A DNA stretch of 64,000 nucleotides from the NCBI RefSeq assembly GCF_002796605.1, contig NZ_CP024923.1, positions 3,975,501 through 4,039,500 of the forward strand. Direction: 5' to 3'. Shown piece after piece: positions 55,578 through 64,000 of the stretch (its first letter is position 1; each line of letters begins with the position of its first letter). The position numbers and the translations under genes are program-made. The stretch is from Sphingomonas psychrotolerans (lineage in GTDB: Bacteria; Pseudomonadota; Alphaproteobacteria; Sphingomonadales; Sphingomonadaceae). Below the pieces are notes generated by a model. It was not told the DNA's origin. It did not search any database and saw nothing but the letters and a program-made list of their open reading frames with translations.

Positions 55578-56674
55578 TCGAACCCCGCCGGCACCGGCCA
55601 GCCCGGGGCGGTGAGCGCGATGACCTTGAACAATTCGCCCATCTGCTCCGGGTCGATCAGCCGGTCGCGATCCATGGCGAGCGCCTCGGCGCGATCGGGC
55701 GATGCCCTGGTGAGCGCTTCGGCGCGGGGCTCGATCCCGAGCGCCTTGAGGAACGCGCCCTGCGTGACCGGGCCATGGACGATCAGTCCCTCGAGTTCGG
55801 CGGCTTCCTTGAGCGTGGCGAAATCGACATGCGCAGTGAGGTCGGCCTCGCCGGGATGTTCGAACGGATTGGCATAGGCATGGCCGCGCACTGCCTGGAG
55901 CGTGTCGCCGATCGCCGGACCTTCATAGCCATAGTCGATGATCAGCGCCGCGCCGCCCTGCGTGAGCAATCGTGCGGCAAGGTTGCGCAGGATGGCGACG
56001 CTGGCGGGCGAGGTCTCGAGGATCGATCCCGGATCGGCGTGGAGCAAGTCGCGCGGGATGATCATGTCGAAGCTGCGGTCGCCGACGACCGGCAGGAACA
56101 AAGTGTCCTGGCAGGCGACGAGCCGCTCGCGCCAGCCCTCTCCGGTGGCGACCAGCTGGCGGATCGGCAGCGCGTCGAAGAATTCGTTGGCGACGACGAG
56201 CAGCGGCGCGTCTTCCGGCAGTCCGACCAGATCGAGATGCCATTCGGCGCCCGGCACGCGCTCGGCCTGTGCGGCGCGGAGCGTGGGGCTGTTCTCGACG
56301 AGGTCGACCGGCGGTGCGAGACCCGCCCTGGCCATGGCGCGGAGCGCATCGGCGGCAAGCGTGCCGCGTCCCGGCCCGAGTTCGACATAGCGCGCGGCCG
56401 GCCGCCCAGCGCGATCCCAGAGATCGGCGAGCCACAGCCCGATCAGCTCGCCGAACATCTGGCTGATCTCGGGCGCGGTGGTGAAGTCGCCGCGGCTGCC
56501 CAGCGGATCGCGCGTCGCATAATAATGCGTATTGGCCGCGCCCATATATTGCGAGAGCGGGATCGGCCCGGCGAGGGTGATCGCGCGGGACAGGCGTTCG
56601 GCGAGCAGCGGCGCGGCGGCGTTTTCGATGCGCTCGGCGGACGAAGCTGCGAGGGGATGATCGGGATTGGTCAC
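55574..56674 (-). CDS. SAM-dependent methyltransferase, MidA/NDUFAF7 family
   Basis: A 366-residue protein of the MidA/NDUFAF7 family. VELGPGRGTLAADALRAM is the SAM-binding loop, and VVANEFFDALPI the acidic, aromatic motif of the active site. NDUFAF7 dimethylates an arginine of a complex I subunit in mitochondria; the bacterial homologue probably acts on the equivalent NuoD-type protein, but that is inference. The start is GTG at 56674. It is coupled by overlap to the GNAT gene. Confidence 0.88.
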   Translation of the reverse strand: MTNPDHPLAASSAERIENAAAPLLAERLSRAITLAGPIPLSQYMGAANTHYYATRDPLGSRGDFTTAPEISQMFGELIGLWLADLWDRAGRPAARYVELGPGRGTLAADALRAMARAGLAPPVDLVENSPTLRAAQAERVPGAEWHLDLVGLPEDAPLLVVANEFFDALPIRQLVATGEGWRERLVACQDTLFLPVVGDRSFDMIIPRDLLHADPGSILETSPASVAILRNLAARLLTQGGAALIIDYGYEGPAIGDTLQAVRGHAYANPFEHPGEADLTAHVDFATLKEAAELEGLIVHGPVTQGAFLKALGIEPRAEALTRASPDRAEALAMDRDRLIDPEQMGELFKVIALTAPGWPVPAGFE

Positions 56675-56723
56675 ACTATGTCCCTAACGCGTCGCATCCG
56701 TGCCGTCATCCCGGCGCCAGGGC

Positions 56724-57608
56724 TCAGGCGACGCTTTCGGATCCGGCGATCGGCTCGACGCGCTGGCGGCGGCCCTTGGCGGTGGCGATCAGATAGATGC
56801 CCCCCACGATCATCGGAATGCACAGCCACTGGCCCATGTGCAGCCCGGTGGCGTCGACCAGCCAGACGAGCTGTGCGTCGGGCTCACGGAAGAACTCGAC
56901 GAAGAAGCGGCACAGGCCATAGCCGAGCACGAAGATGCCGACGAGCTTGCCGGGCTGATAGCGCGAATCGGTCCGCCAGAAGAAGAACCAGAGCACTACG
57001 AAGAGCAGCACGCCCTCGAGCCCCGCTTCGTAGAGCTGGCTGGGGTGACGGGCGGGTTCGGGCAGGCCGGTCTCGACGGTATTGCGGAAGACGACCGACC
57101 AGGGGAGGTCCGCCGGCTTGCCCCACAATTCGCCGTTCACGAAATTGGCGAGGCGGCCGAAGAACAGACCGAACGGCGCGACGCAGGCGACATAATCGTG
57201 GATTCGCAGCCAGCTCAGCCCCTGGCGCCGCGCGAGCAGGAGGATCGCGACGGTCGTGCCGATCACCCCGCCATGGAACGACATGCCGCCATCCCACAGC
57301 CGGATGATCTGCGACGGCGCTTCGACGATCATGTTGGGCGCGTAGAACAGGACATAACCGAGCCGGCCGCCGAGGATGATGCCGAGCGTCGCATAGAAGA
57401 CCAGATCGTCGGCGTGGCGTCGCGCCATCGGGGCGCCGGGCTGGGCGAGCAGCTTGAGCAGATACCACCAGCCGATCAGGATGCCGGCGATATAGGCCAG
57501 CGAATACCATTTGATCTGGAAGAAGCCGAGATTGACCGCGACCGGGCTCAGCCCGAGATCCTTGAACTGGATATGATCGCTGGCGGCGGCGAGAAGGTGG
57601 AGCAGCAC
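56724..57608 (-). CDS. lgt: Prolipoprotein diacylglyceryl transferase
   Basis: Lgt adds diacylglycerol to the lipobox cysteine of prolipoproteins in the inner membrane. The 294-residue membrane protein has [13 protein letters not shown] with the essential His, [13 protein letters not shown] (Lgt signature Asn and Glu) and [13 protein letters not shown]. About seven helices are visible. The start is GTG at 57608 with GGGGAA 9 nt upstream; the frame is open far upstream through the neighbouring gene's antisense, which is not coding. Several lipoproteins in this window would depend on it. Confidence 0.94.
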   Translation of the reverse strand: MLLHLLAAASDHIQFKDLGLSPVAVNLGFFQIKWYSLAYIAGILIGWWYLLKLLAQPGAPMARRHADDLVFYATLGIILGGRLGYVLFYAPNMIVEAPSQIIRLWDGGMSFHGGVIGTTVAILLLARRQGLSWLRIHDYVACVAPFGLFFGRLANFVNGELWGKPADLPWSVVFRNTVETGLPEPARHPSQLYEAGLEGVLLFVVLWFFFWRTDSRYQPGKLVGIFVLGYGLCRFFVEFFREPDAQLVWLVDATGLHMGQWLCIPMIVGGIYLIATAKGRRQRVEPIAGSESVA

Positions 57609-57719
57609 GGTCTTGTCGTTCCCCGGCAATCGTTCGTCGGCCTGCGATAGAGCAGCCGTGCGGTAAACCCAAGACCGCAATGGCTGGCGTAGGCGCAAGC
57701 CCCGCGATAGAGCAATGCG

Positions 57720-59960
57720 ATGGCCCGGGACCCCAGCGCGCGCATCAGGCTCGATCGGCGGACGCTGCTGATCGGCGGCGGCGCCGGCATCGGGCTGGTC
57801 GTGGCGTGGGCGGCATGGCCGCGCACCTGGCTTCCCAATTTGACCGCGGCGCCCGGCGAAAGTCTGTTCGGCGCGTGGCTCAAGATCGGCAGCGACGGGC
57901 ATGTTTCGGTCGCGGTGCCGCAATGCGAGGAAGGGCAGGGAGTCTATACCGCCTTCCCGCAGATCATCGCCGACGAGCTCGGTGCCGACTGGAAGATGGT
58001 TGGAGTCGAGCCCGCGCCACTCAATCCGCTTTATGCCAACCAACTGGCGGCGGAAGAATTGTTCGAGGCGGCGCTGGGCGAGCTCCCCGACGCGCTCCGT
58101 GCGAGCTATGTCCGGCGAACCGGGCTGTTGCTGACCGGCGCCTCGACGTCGGTGCGCAATTTCGAAGGCGAGCTGCGCCGCGCCGGCGCGGCCGCGCGCG
58201 CATTGCTGTGCAAGGCGGCGGCGAAGCGCTGGGGCGTCGACTGGCAGGCGTGCGGGACGTTCAACCACCTTGTCTTCCAGGGCAATCATAAGCTCGGCTT
58301 CGGCGCGCTCGCGGCCGAGGCGGCGGAGCAGAGCCTTCCCGACACCGTGCCGCCGCGCGTGGGCGACGAGGCGCGGCTCTATGGCCAGCCGCTGCCGCGG
58401 CTCGATGCGCCGCCCAAGGTCGACGGCAGCGCCTTGTTCGCGGCCGATATCCGGCTGGCCGACATGGTCTATGCCTCGATCCGGCAGGGGCCGGTGGGCG
58501 AGACCGGGCTGGCGCGCATCGACCGTGCCGCCGCCGACAAGATTCCCGGCATGCTCGCGGTCGTCACCACCGACGACTGGGTGGCCACCGTCGCGAACAA
58601 TAGTTGGGCGGCCGATCGTGCGCTCGATTCGATGCGGCCGCGCTTCCGCACCCCCGAGCCAGTGGTCAACAGCGACTCGATCGAGCAGGCGTTGAGCGCG
58701 GCGTTCGACGGCGCGGGATCGCGCATCGCCGCGGCGGGCGATCTCGCAGCGCAGTTCCGCGGCGCGCAGCTGGTCGCGGCCGAATATCGCGTCGGGCTGG
58801 CGCTTCATGCCTCGCTCGAGCCGATGACTGCCACGGCGGTGTTTCGCGACGGGCGGGTGACCTTGTGGCTGCCGACCCAGGCGCCCGGGCTCGCGCGCGC
58901 TGCCGCGGCGCGCGCGGCGGGGGTCGCCGAGAACGACGTGATCCTCCACCCGACCATGGCCGGGGGCTCGTTCGGCGCGAAGCTCGAAACCGACGTCGCG
59001 GCGCAGGCGGCGTTGCTGGCAGTGAAGATCGGTCGGCCGGTCCAGCTGACCTGGCCGCGCGGCGAGGATTTCCGGCGCGATCGCTTCCGTCCCGCCGCGG
59101 CGGGACGGATGAGTGCACGGCTCGACCCGCAGCGCCGGCTGACCGGCTGGCTCGCCAAGATCGCCGCGCCGGCGAGCGGACGCGAGCTTGCACAACGCTT
59201 GCTTCACGGCGATGCGCTGCCGGCCGCGGCGCTGGCGCTGGGCGGGGGCGATGCGAGCGCAGTGGCGGGTGCGGTGCCGCCTTATACGATCCCCAATTTC
59301 GCAGTTGACTACCATCCCGCGACGATCGGCGTGCCGACCGGCTATTGGCGCTCGGGCGCGCATAGCTACACCTGCTTCTTCACCGAGAGCTTCCTCGACG
59401 AACTCGCGCACGTCGCCGGGCAGGACGCCTTGTCGTTCCGAATGGCGATGCTGGGCCAGCAGCCGCGGCTTGCGCGCTGCCTGCAAGTCGTGGCGCAATT
59501 GGGCGGCTGGCAGGGCGGCCAGCCGGGGAGCGGGCAGGGGATCGCCTGCCACAGCTTCCGCGGATCGCACATCGCGGTGCTCGCCGAGGCACAGTTGACC
59601 AGCGATCGGCGAGTCAAGGTCGAGCGGCTGGTCGCCGCAGTCGATTGCGGACGGATGGTGAATCCCGATCTGGTGATGCAGCAGATCGAGGGCGGATTGT
59701 TGTTCGGGCTCGCGGGCGCGGTGGGTTGCTCGACCGGGTTCACCGAGAATGTCGCCGACGTTCGCGAGATTTCCGAGCTGCGCCTGCCGACGCTCGCCGA
59801 CTGCCCCGACATCACCGTCGAGCTGATCCGCAGCGGCGCCGAGCCGGGTGGGGCGAGCGAGCTGGCGGTGCCGCCGGTCGCCCCGGCGATCGCCAATGCG
59901 TTGCAGGCTGCTACAGGCGTGCGCTTCCGCCGCCTGCCTCTGTTATCGGACATCGAATGA
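57720..59960 (+). CDS. Molybdopterin-dependent aldehyde oxidase/isoquinoline oxidoreductase large subunit (IorB-like)
   Basis: A 746-residue molybdenum hydroxylase large subunit of the IorB type. An N-terminal [14 protein letters not shown] looks like a twin-arginine or membrane-anchor segment. [21 protein letters not shown] is the molybdopterin contact, and [20 protein letters not shown] the C-terminal region with the catalytic Glu in an altered GGASEL setting. No iron-sulfur small subunit gene is next to it in either direction. Its stop overlaps hemH as ATGA. Maturation could need the XdhC/MocA pair at 24 kb. The substrate, probably an aldehyde or heteroaromatic, is unknown. Confidence 0.85.
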   Translation: MARDPSARIRLDRRTLLIGGGAGIGLVVAWAAWPRTWLPNLTAAPGESLFGAWLKIGSDGHVSVAVPQCEEGQGVYTAFPQIIADELGADWKMVGVEPAPLNPLYANQLAAEELFEAALGELPDALRASYVRRTGLLLTGASTSVRNFEGELRRAGAAARALLCKAAAKRWGVDWQACGTFNHLVFQGNHKLGFGALAAEAAEQSLPDTVPPRVGDEARLYGQPLPRLDAPPKVDGSALFAADIRLADMVYASIRQGPVGETGLARIDRAAADKIPGMLAVVTTDDWVATVANNSWAADRALDSMRPRFRTPEPVVNSDSIEQALSAAFDGAGSRIAAAGDLAAQFRGAQLVAAEYRVGLALHASLEPMTATAVFRDGRVTLWLPTQAPGLARAAAARAAGVAENDVILHPTMAGGSFGAKLETDVAAQAALLAVKIGRPVQLTWPRGEDFRRDRFRPAAAGRMSARLDPQRRLTGWLAKIAAPASGRELAQRLLHGDALPAAALALGGGDASAVAGAVPPYTIPNFAVDYHPATIGVPTGYWRSGAHSYTCFFTESFLDELAHVAGQDALSFRMAMLGQQPRLARCLQVVAQLGGWQGGQPGSGQGIACHSFRGSHIAVLAEAQLTSDRRVKVERLVAAVDCGRMVNPDLVMQQIEGGLLFGLAGAVGCSTGFTENVADVREISELRLPTLADCPDITVELIRSGAEPGGASELAVPPVAPAIANALQAATGVRFRRLPLLSDIE

Positions 59961-60964
59961 CTCCCCCCGGCGACCATCCGACGATCCCGACCCGCAAGGT
60001 CGGATTGCTCCTCGTCAACCTTGGCACGCCCGATGCGGCGGAGGCGGGCGCGGTGCGGCGCTATCTGGCCGAATTCCTGTCCGATCCGCGCGTGATCGAG
60101 ATTCCGCGCTTCGTGTGGAAGCCGATCCTGCACGGCATCATCCTGCGCACCCGGCCTGCGAAGTCCGCACATGCCTATAAGCAGGTCTGGCGCGAGGACG
60201 GATCCCCGCTCGCCGCGATCACCCGCGAGCAGGCGGCGGCGCTGCAGGGTGCGTTCGGGCCGGACGTGATCGTCGATTATGCGATGCGTTATGGGCGCCC
60301 GGCGCTCGGCGACCGGCTGCGCGCGCTCAAGGCGGCGGGGTGCGAGCGCATCCTGATCGCGCCGCTCTACCCGCAATATTGCGCGGCGACGACCGCGACC
60401 GCCAACGACGCGGCATTTGCGGCGCTGGCGCAGATGCGCTGGCAGCCGGCACTGCGCACCCTGCCGCCGTATCATGACGATCCGGCTTATATCGATGCGC
60501 TGAAGACCTCGGTGGAGGCGTCGCTGGCCGCGCTTGATTTCGAGCCACAGGCGATTCTCGCCAGCTTCCACGGCATGCCGCAGCGGACGCTGGAGCTCGG
60601 CGACCCCTATCACTGCCACTGCCAGAAGACCGCGCGGCTGCTGAGCGAGGCTCTGGGGCGGGAGCTGACGATCACTTTCCAGTCGCGGTTCGGCCGCGCC
60701 AAATGGCTCGAGCCGGCGACTGATACGGTGTTGGCGGGGCTTCCGGCGAAGGGCATCACCCGGATCGCACTCGTCGCCCCGGGCTTCTCGGCGGACTGCG
60801 TCGAGACGCTCGAGGAGCTTTCGATCCGCGGCCGCGAGACCTTTGTCGCCGCCGGCGGCACCGATTTCGCGGCTTTGCCTTGTCTCAATGCAAGCCATGT
60901 CGGCGTGGCGATGCTCAAGAAGATATTGGCGCGGGAACTTGCGGGCTGGGCAGACGCTGCCTAG
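59957..60964 (+). CDS. hemH: Ferrochelatase
   Basis: HemH inserts ferrous iron into protoporphyrin IX, the last step of haem synthesis. The 335-residue protein starts LLLVNLGTPDAAEAGAVRRYL, has APLYPQYCAATT, the catalytic His in SFHGMPQRTLELGDPYHCHC and the acidic APGFSADCVETLEEL. The ATG overlaps the preceding molybdoenzyme stop as ATGA, so the two are translationally coupled. Iron-sulfur cluster cysteines of the animal type are not evident. Confidence 0.95.
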   Translation: MTPPGDHPTIPTRKVGLLLVNLGTPDAAEAGAVRRYLAEFLSDPRVIEIPRFVWKPILHGIILRTRPAKSAHAYKQVWREDGSPLAAITREQAAALQGAFGPDVIVDYAMRYGRPALGDRLRALKAAGCERILIAPLYPQYCAATTATANDAAFAALAQMRWQPALRTLPPYHDDPAYIDALKTSVEASLAALDFEPQAILASFHGMPQRTLELGDPYHCHCQKTARLLSEALGRELTITFQSRFGRAKWLEPATDTVLAGLPAKGITRIALVAPGFSADCVETLEELSIRGRETFVAAGGTDFAALPCLNASHVGVAMLKKILARELAGWADAA

Positions 60965-61000
60965 CGTTGCGTAACGAAAACGAAGAGAGGATGGCAGCTA

Positions 61001-61723
61001 ATGGCACGCGTAGCGATCGTGACGGGTGGAACGCGCGGAATCGGCGAGGCGATCAGCCTTGCGCTGAAGGACGCGGGCATGACGGTCGCGGCCAACTATG
61101 CCGGCAACGACGAGAAGGCCCGGGCCTTCACCGAGCGCACCGGCATCAAGGCCTATAGATGGGACGTCGGCGATTTCGACGCCTGCGCCGCGGGCGTGGC
61201 GCAGGTCGAGGCCGAGCTCGGTCCGGTCGACGTGGTGGTCAACAATGCCGGGGTCACCCGCGACGGCACGATTCTCAAGATGAGCCGCGATATGTGGGAG
61301 GACGTGATCCGCATCAATCTGGGCGGCTGCTTCAACATGGCGCACGCGACCTTCCCCGGCATGCGCAGCCGCAAATGGGGCCGGATCGTCAATATCGGCT
61401 CGATCAACGGGCAGTCCGGGCAATATGGCCAGGTCAACTATGCCGCGGCCAAATCGGGCATTCACGGCTTCACCAAGGCGCTGGCGCAGGAAGGCGCGCG
61501 CGCCGGCGTGACAGTCAACGCGATCGCGCCGGGCTATATTGATACTGACATGGTCGCCGCGGTGCCGCCCGAGGTGCTCGAGAAGATCGTCGCCAAAATC
61601 CCGGTCGGCCGGCTCGGCCAGGCGAGCGAAATCGCGCGCGGCGTGGCGTTCCTGTGTTCGGAGGAAGCGGGCTTCGTGACCGGGTCGACTCTGTCGATCA
61701 ATGGCGGGCAGCACATGTACTGA
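61001..61723 (+). CDS. phaB: Acetoacetyl-CoA reductase
   Basis: NADPH-dependent SDR that reduces acetoacetyl-CoA to (R)-3-hydroxybutyryl-CoA for PHB synthesis. The 240-residue protein has TGGTRGIGEAIS, VNNAGVTRDG, and SINGQSGQYGQVNYAAAKSG with catalytic Ser, Tyr and Lys, a signature typical of PhaB and FabG; SINGQ-GQ-GQ-NY is more PhaB-like. It lies 19 kb from phaC with no beta-ketothiolase gene (phaA) in the window. The ribosome binding site is GAGAGGA. A FabG role cannot be fully excluded. Confidence 0.9.
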   Translation: MARVAIVTGGTRGIGEAISLALKDAGMTVAANYAGNDEKARAFTERTGIKAYRWDVGDFDACAAGVAQVEAELGPVDVVVNNAGVTRDGTILKMSRDMWEDVIRINLGGCFNMAHATFPGMRSRKWGRIVNIGSINGQSGQYGQVNYAAAKSGIHGFTKALAQEGARAGVTVNAIAPGYIDTDMVAAVPPEVLEKIVAKIPVGRLGQASEIARGVAFLCSEEAGFVTGSTLSINGGQHMY

Positions 61724-61731
61724 CAGGAAAT

Positions 61732-61785
61732 GGGCCGGCTCCGCGAGGAGCCGGCCCCCCGGTCCTCGATACGCTACGCGAGGAC
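61732..61785 (+). terminator. Two GC-rich hairpins after phaB
   Basis: The first, GGGCCGGCTCC-GCGA-GGAGCCGGCCC (61732-61757), is a perfect 11-bp stem with a GNRA-type loop. The second, GTCCTCG and CGAGGAC (61762-61785), overlaps a directly repeated CCTCGATACGC. No T-run follows, so this is a probable transcript end without a classical U-tract. Confidence 0.55.
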
Positions 61786-61910
61786 CTCGATACGCAAACT
61801 ACCTTGCTGCCTATAGCCGTCACTCCTTGGCATTGGCTGAACGCACTTGTTATCCGAGGTTCATCTTCCGCGGGGCTGGCTCGTTCAGGCCGAACGGCTA
61901 TGGCGGACCA

Positions 61911-62936
61911 ATGCGTTTCGCCGTTCCGCTCTCGTCGCTCCTGATGCTGTCGGTCACCGCCTCGGGGATCGAGCCGCGCCAGATCCTCGGCGACCGGCCG
62001 AAGATGATCGCCACGCCGGTGCCGCTCGACCCTTCCGATCCCGCCCGGACAAGGCTGGGAGCGCTCATTTGGCTCGGCGGGCTGAATCTGCGAAGCGACG
62101 ATCCGGCGTTTGGCGGCTTTTCGGCGATGCGTGTGGTGGGAGACAGGTTCACCCTGCTGAGCGACGGCGGCAATCTCGTCACGTTCCGCATGGGCGCGGA
62201 TCTGCGCCCGCGTGAATTGCGCTTCGCCGATCTGCCCGGGCCGGGTACCGGCGCGATCAAGCGACACCGCGATTCCGAATCGCTGGCCTGGGACCCGGCG
62301 ACCGGGCGGGCGTGGATCGGCTTCGAGAACCGCAATGCGATCTGGCGCTATGATTCGAGCCTGACCCGCGCCGAGCGGAGCGTTCAGCCGGCGGCGATGG
62401 CCGACTGGTCGATCGCCGGTGGCGCCGAGGCGATGGTGCGGCTGCGCAGCGGCGAATTCCTCGTGATCAGCGAGACGGCGCGGCCGCGGGGCCGGCCCGA
62501 CGCCCGGATCGTATTGCGCTTTGCCGGGGATCCGACCGAAAGGGTGCGGGCGCCTGAACGCCTCGCTTACGTGCCACCGGCGAATTATGACCCGACCGAC
62601 ATGGCCGAGCTCCCCGATGGGCGGCTGCTGGTGCTCAATCGCCGGCTCACACTGTCCGGATTGTTCACTGCCAAACTGGTGTTGATCGACATGCGCGGAC
62701 TGCGCGCCGGGACGGTGGCGCGCGGCGTCGAGCTGGCGACGTTCCAACGCCCGGTGCAGCACGACAATTTCGAGGCGCTGGCGGTCACCCGCGAAGGCGC
62801 GGACACGATCGTGTGGATCGCGTCGGACGACAATGGCGAGATCTGGGAGCAGTCGCTGCTGCTCAAGTTCCGGCTGGACCTGAAGGCTAACCCCGGACAA
62901 GCGAAAAGCCCGCCCCCCGCGAAGGGAACGGGCTGA
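61911..62936 (+). CDS. Secreted esterase-like activity of phytase family protein
   Basis: A 341-residue protein with a signal peptide (residues 1-20) and a six-bladed beta-propeller pattern of the family named for esterase activity of phytase. GGFSAMRVVGDRFTLLSDGG, SESLAWDPATGRAWIGFEN and NFEALAVTREGADTIVWIAS are the repeating blades. Activity (phytase, phosphatase or esterase) is not established for most members. The 3' end of this gene overlaps the rpmB terminator on the opposite strand. Confidence 0.82.
   Translation: MRFAVPLSSLLMLSVTASGIEPRQILGDRPKMIATPVPLDPSDPARTRLGALIWLGGLNLRSDDPAFGGFSAMRVVGDRFTLLSDGGNLVTFRMGADLRPRELRFADLPGPGTGAIKRHRDSESLAWDPATGRAWIGFENRNAIWRYDSSLTRAERSVQPAAMADWSIAGGAEAMVRLRSGEFLVISETARPRGRPDARIVLRFAGDPTERVRAPERLAYVPPANYDPTDMAELPDGRLLVLNRRLTLSGLFTAKLVLIDMRGLRAGTVARGVELATFQRPVQHDNFEALAVTREGADTIVWIASDDNGEIWEQSLLLKFRLDLKANPGQAKSPPPAKGTG
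62904..62934 (-). terminator. Intrinsic terminator of rpmB inside the convergent CDS
   Basis: On the minus strand, arms AGCCCG and CGGGCT with an extra G-C stretch form a stem followed by TTTTCGC, 24 bp after the rpmB stop. It lies within the last 33 bp of the coding sequence of the convergent phytase-like gene, so that gene's C-terminal codons also serve as a terminator. Confidence 0.75.
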
Positions 62937-62957
62937 CGCCAATCCGCAAAAGACTGG

Positions 62958-63257
62958 TTAGGCCGCGGTCTTCTCGGCAGTCGACGCCTTGCGCACTTCG
63001 CGCTTCAGGCGACGAGCGCGCAGCGACAGATCGTCTTCGCTGGTCTTGAGCAGCCAATTGTCGAGACCGCCGACATGCTCGACCGAACGCAGGCCGTGCG
63101 TCGAGACACGCAGACGGATGCTGCGGCCCAGCGAATCCGAGATCAGCGTGACATTCTGCAAATTGGGCAGAAAAGTCCGCTTGGTCTTGTTGTTGGCGTG
63201 GGAGACGTTGTGTCCCACCTGCCGGCCCTTGCCGGTCAGCTCGCAAATGCGCGACAT
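62958..63257 (-). CDS. rpmB: 50S ribosomal protein L28
   Basis: A 99-residue ribosomal protein. [20 protein letters not shown] is the conserved N-terminus, followed by [13 protein letters not shown], the strand that contacts 23S rRNA. The single Cys (CEL) in place of a Zn-type CxxC pair marks the zinc-free form. It lies alone on the minus strand and is followed by an intrinsic terminator. Confidence 0.96.
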   Translation of the reverse strand: MSRICELTGKGRQVGHNVSHANNKTKRTFLPNLQNVTLISDSLGRSIRLRVSTHGLRSVEHVGGLDNWLLKTSEDDLSLRARRLKREVRKASTAEKTAA

Positions 63258-63418
63258 CGCTTTAAATCCTGGTTCTTGGCATAAGCCGGAAAGGCCGCGC
63301 CGATAGCGGTAATGGCCGGGTGCGTCAACCGATTCGCCGATCAAAGCGCCAGCCGACGCAACCCACTTGGCGCTTGCGGCGTTATTACGCAAACGATTCG
63401 ATCAGGGAGATTAAGGCA

Positions 63419-63715
63419 ATGCGTGCAATCCTCGTGCTGATCGGGCTGATCGCCCTTGGCGTGGTAGCAGCGATGGCGACGGGCATGCTGCGGTTCAACC
63501 AGCAGCAAGGCGCGAGCCTGCCGACGGTGACCCTGCAGTCCGAAGGCGGCCAGCTGCCCAAATATAGCGCGGAGACGGGCAGCGTCGGGATCGGCAATAC
63601 CGCGAGGACCGTCGAGGTGCCCACCGTGGAGATGAAGAAGGCGACCGTGGTTCTCCCGACGATCGACGTGAAACAGGCGCCGGGCACGCCCGCGCCCACG
63701 CCCGCCGCGAAATAA
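63419..63715 (+). CDS. Small membrane-anchored protein of unknown function
   Basis: A 98-residue protein with one N-terminal hydrophobic helix (residues ~4-20, ILVLIGLIALGVVAAMA), then a periplasmic or cytoplasmic tail rich in Val, Thr and Pro ending in PTPAAK. No family is recognised. The ATG at 63419 has AAGG upstream. Its stop overlaps the start of the YqaE gene as TAATG, so the two are translationally coupled. Confidence 0.72.
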   Translation: MRAILVLIGLIALGVVAAMATGMLRFNQQQGASLPTVTLQSEGGQLPKYSAETGSVGIGNTARTVEVPTVEMKKATVVLPTIDVKQAPGTPAPTPAAK

Positions 63716-63909
63716 TGCAGGCCGGGCGAATCGTTGCCGCAGTGCTGCTGCCGCCGTTGGGCGTGTACCTCGCGCGGGGGCCGGGGCGGGACTTCCTGAT
63801 TGCGTGCGGGCTGACCGTGCTGGGATTTTTGCCGGGCGTTGCATTCGCGCTGTGGGCGGTGCTGCGTCATAGCCGATCGGATGCGCCGACGACTGCGGCT
63901 ACTGCATAG
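63715..63909 (+). CDS. YqaE/Pmp3-family small membrane protein
   Basis: A 64-residue protein with two helices (residues ~5-20 and 28-48). AAVLLPPLGVYLARGPGRDFL is the Pmp3/YqaE signature (LPPLGVxL...G...DFxI), followed by LPGVAFALWAV. Members affect membrane potential and stress tolerance in yeast and plants; the bacterial role is unclear. It overlaps the preceding small gene by one base. Confidence 0.85.
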   Translation: MQAGRIVAAVLLPPLGVYLARGPGRDFLIACGLTVLGFLPGVAFALWAVLRHSRSDAPTTAATA

Positions 63910-63915
63910 TCATTG

Positions 63916-63935
63916 CCCCGGTCGAAGTGCCGGGG
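63916..63935 (+). repeat. GC-rich hairpin after the YqaE gene
   Basis: Arms CCCCGG and CCGGGG with loop TCGAAGTG, followed by TGACGAAG, lie 7 bp past the YqaE stop. It resembles the repeat at 38576-38602 and may be a terminator. The remaining 65 bp to the window end show nothing I can assign. Confidence 0.5.
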
Positions 63936-64000
63936 TGACGAAGAGGGTCAGGGGCAGTAGTCCACCGTCATGTTCCCCCTCCCCCAACCGATGCGCGCCG

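Noticed and set aside
56724..59570. A 948-codon open frame antisense to the molybdenum hydroxylase gene and running into lgt.
   Set aside because: GC-rich codon bias keeps opposite frames open. Only its last ~294 codons match a protein (Lgt), with a proper start at 57608; the rest shows Arg/Ala-rich shadow sequence.
61762..61800. Direct repeat CCTCGATACGC considered as a short CRISPR-like or integration-site repeat.
   Set aside because: Only two copies without regular spacing or cas genes; it is better explained as part of a hairpin at the transcript end.

Overview
The window is GC-rich, densely packed bacterial chromosome with no rRNA, tRNA, CRISPR array, prophage or insertion sequence that I can see. 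The families present (a sdhC-sdhD-sdhA group, LDH-type malate dehydrogenase, ZapE, class I PHA synthase with phasin, NDUFAF7/MidA-like methyltransferase, XdhC/MocA, split MacAB, GH92, M13 peptidase, YqaE) and the extensive start/stop overlaps fit an aerobic alphaproteobacterium, most likely a Sphingomonas-type member of the Sphingomonadales. The genus is inferred from gene content, not from a search.

Layout. 1-15.3 kb is a TCA-cycle region on the minus strand: sucA (cut by the window start), sucD, a secreted unknown and mdh; then a VOC protein with a divergent tandem-HxlR regulator, a GH2 glycosidase, zapE, a thioesterase and sdhB; then an accessory block (ArsR regulator, SDR, ClpP-like protein, secreted C13 peptidase-like protein, secreted unknown) that separates sdhB from sdhA-sdhD-sdhC. 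15.4-18.2 kb holds two tandem cytoplasmic chemoreceptors with globin-like but His-less input domains. 18.2-25.6 kb is mixed metabolism: SDR-prmA, phhA with a small partner, a TIGR02117 protein with a hydrolase, a GDPD, and the molybdenum-cofactor maturation pair XdhC/MocA-like. 25.6-30.3 kb is a four-gene MacAB/OMF efflux operon. 30.5-35 kb holds acs, an M13 peptidase and a compact 19-codon transcription unit.

35-45.2 kb: a GFA protein and POT transporter, a nitroreductase with a GntR regulator, an alanine-type aminotransferase, PHA synthase and phasin, clpS, a Crp/Fnr regulator and murA. 45.4-52.8 kb: a secreted unknown, a GH92 mannosidase divergent from an MFS transporter, a haem-oxygenase-fold diiron protein and a 5'-nucleotidase-like lipoprotein. 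52.9-64 kb: a transsulfuration-type PLP enzyme, the overlapping set midA-GNAT-pgeF, lgt, an orphan molybdopterin hydroxylase large subunit overlapping hemH, phaB, a phytase-esterase-like protein, rpmB, a small unknown and a YqaE protein.

How it fits together. Central carbon genes (sucA, sucD, mdh, sdhA-D, acs) sit with carbon storage genes (phaC, phasin, phaB). The strongest new signal is a set of TGC-rich palindromes that match the known PhaR operator form CTGC-N3-GCAG. One lies at the phasin promoter and an identical 15-mer precedes an isolated 19-codon ORF that has its own ribosome binding site and strong terminator; this looks like an undescribed small member of the PHA regulon. A second signal is a ~140-bp intergenic element present twice, each copy upstream of a different gene, with a promoter-like start and an identical 27-nt end.
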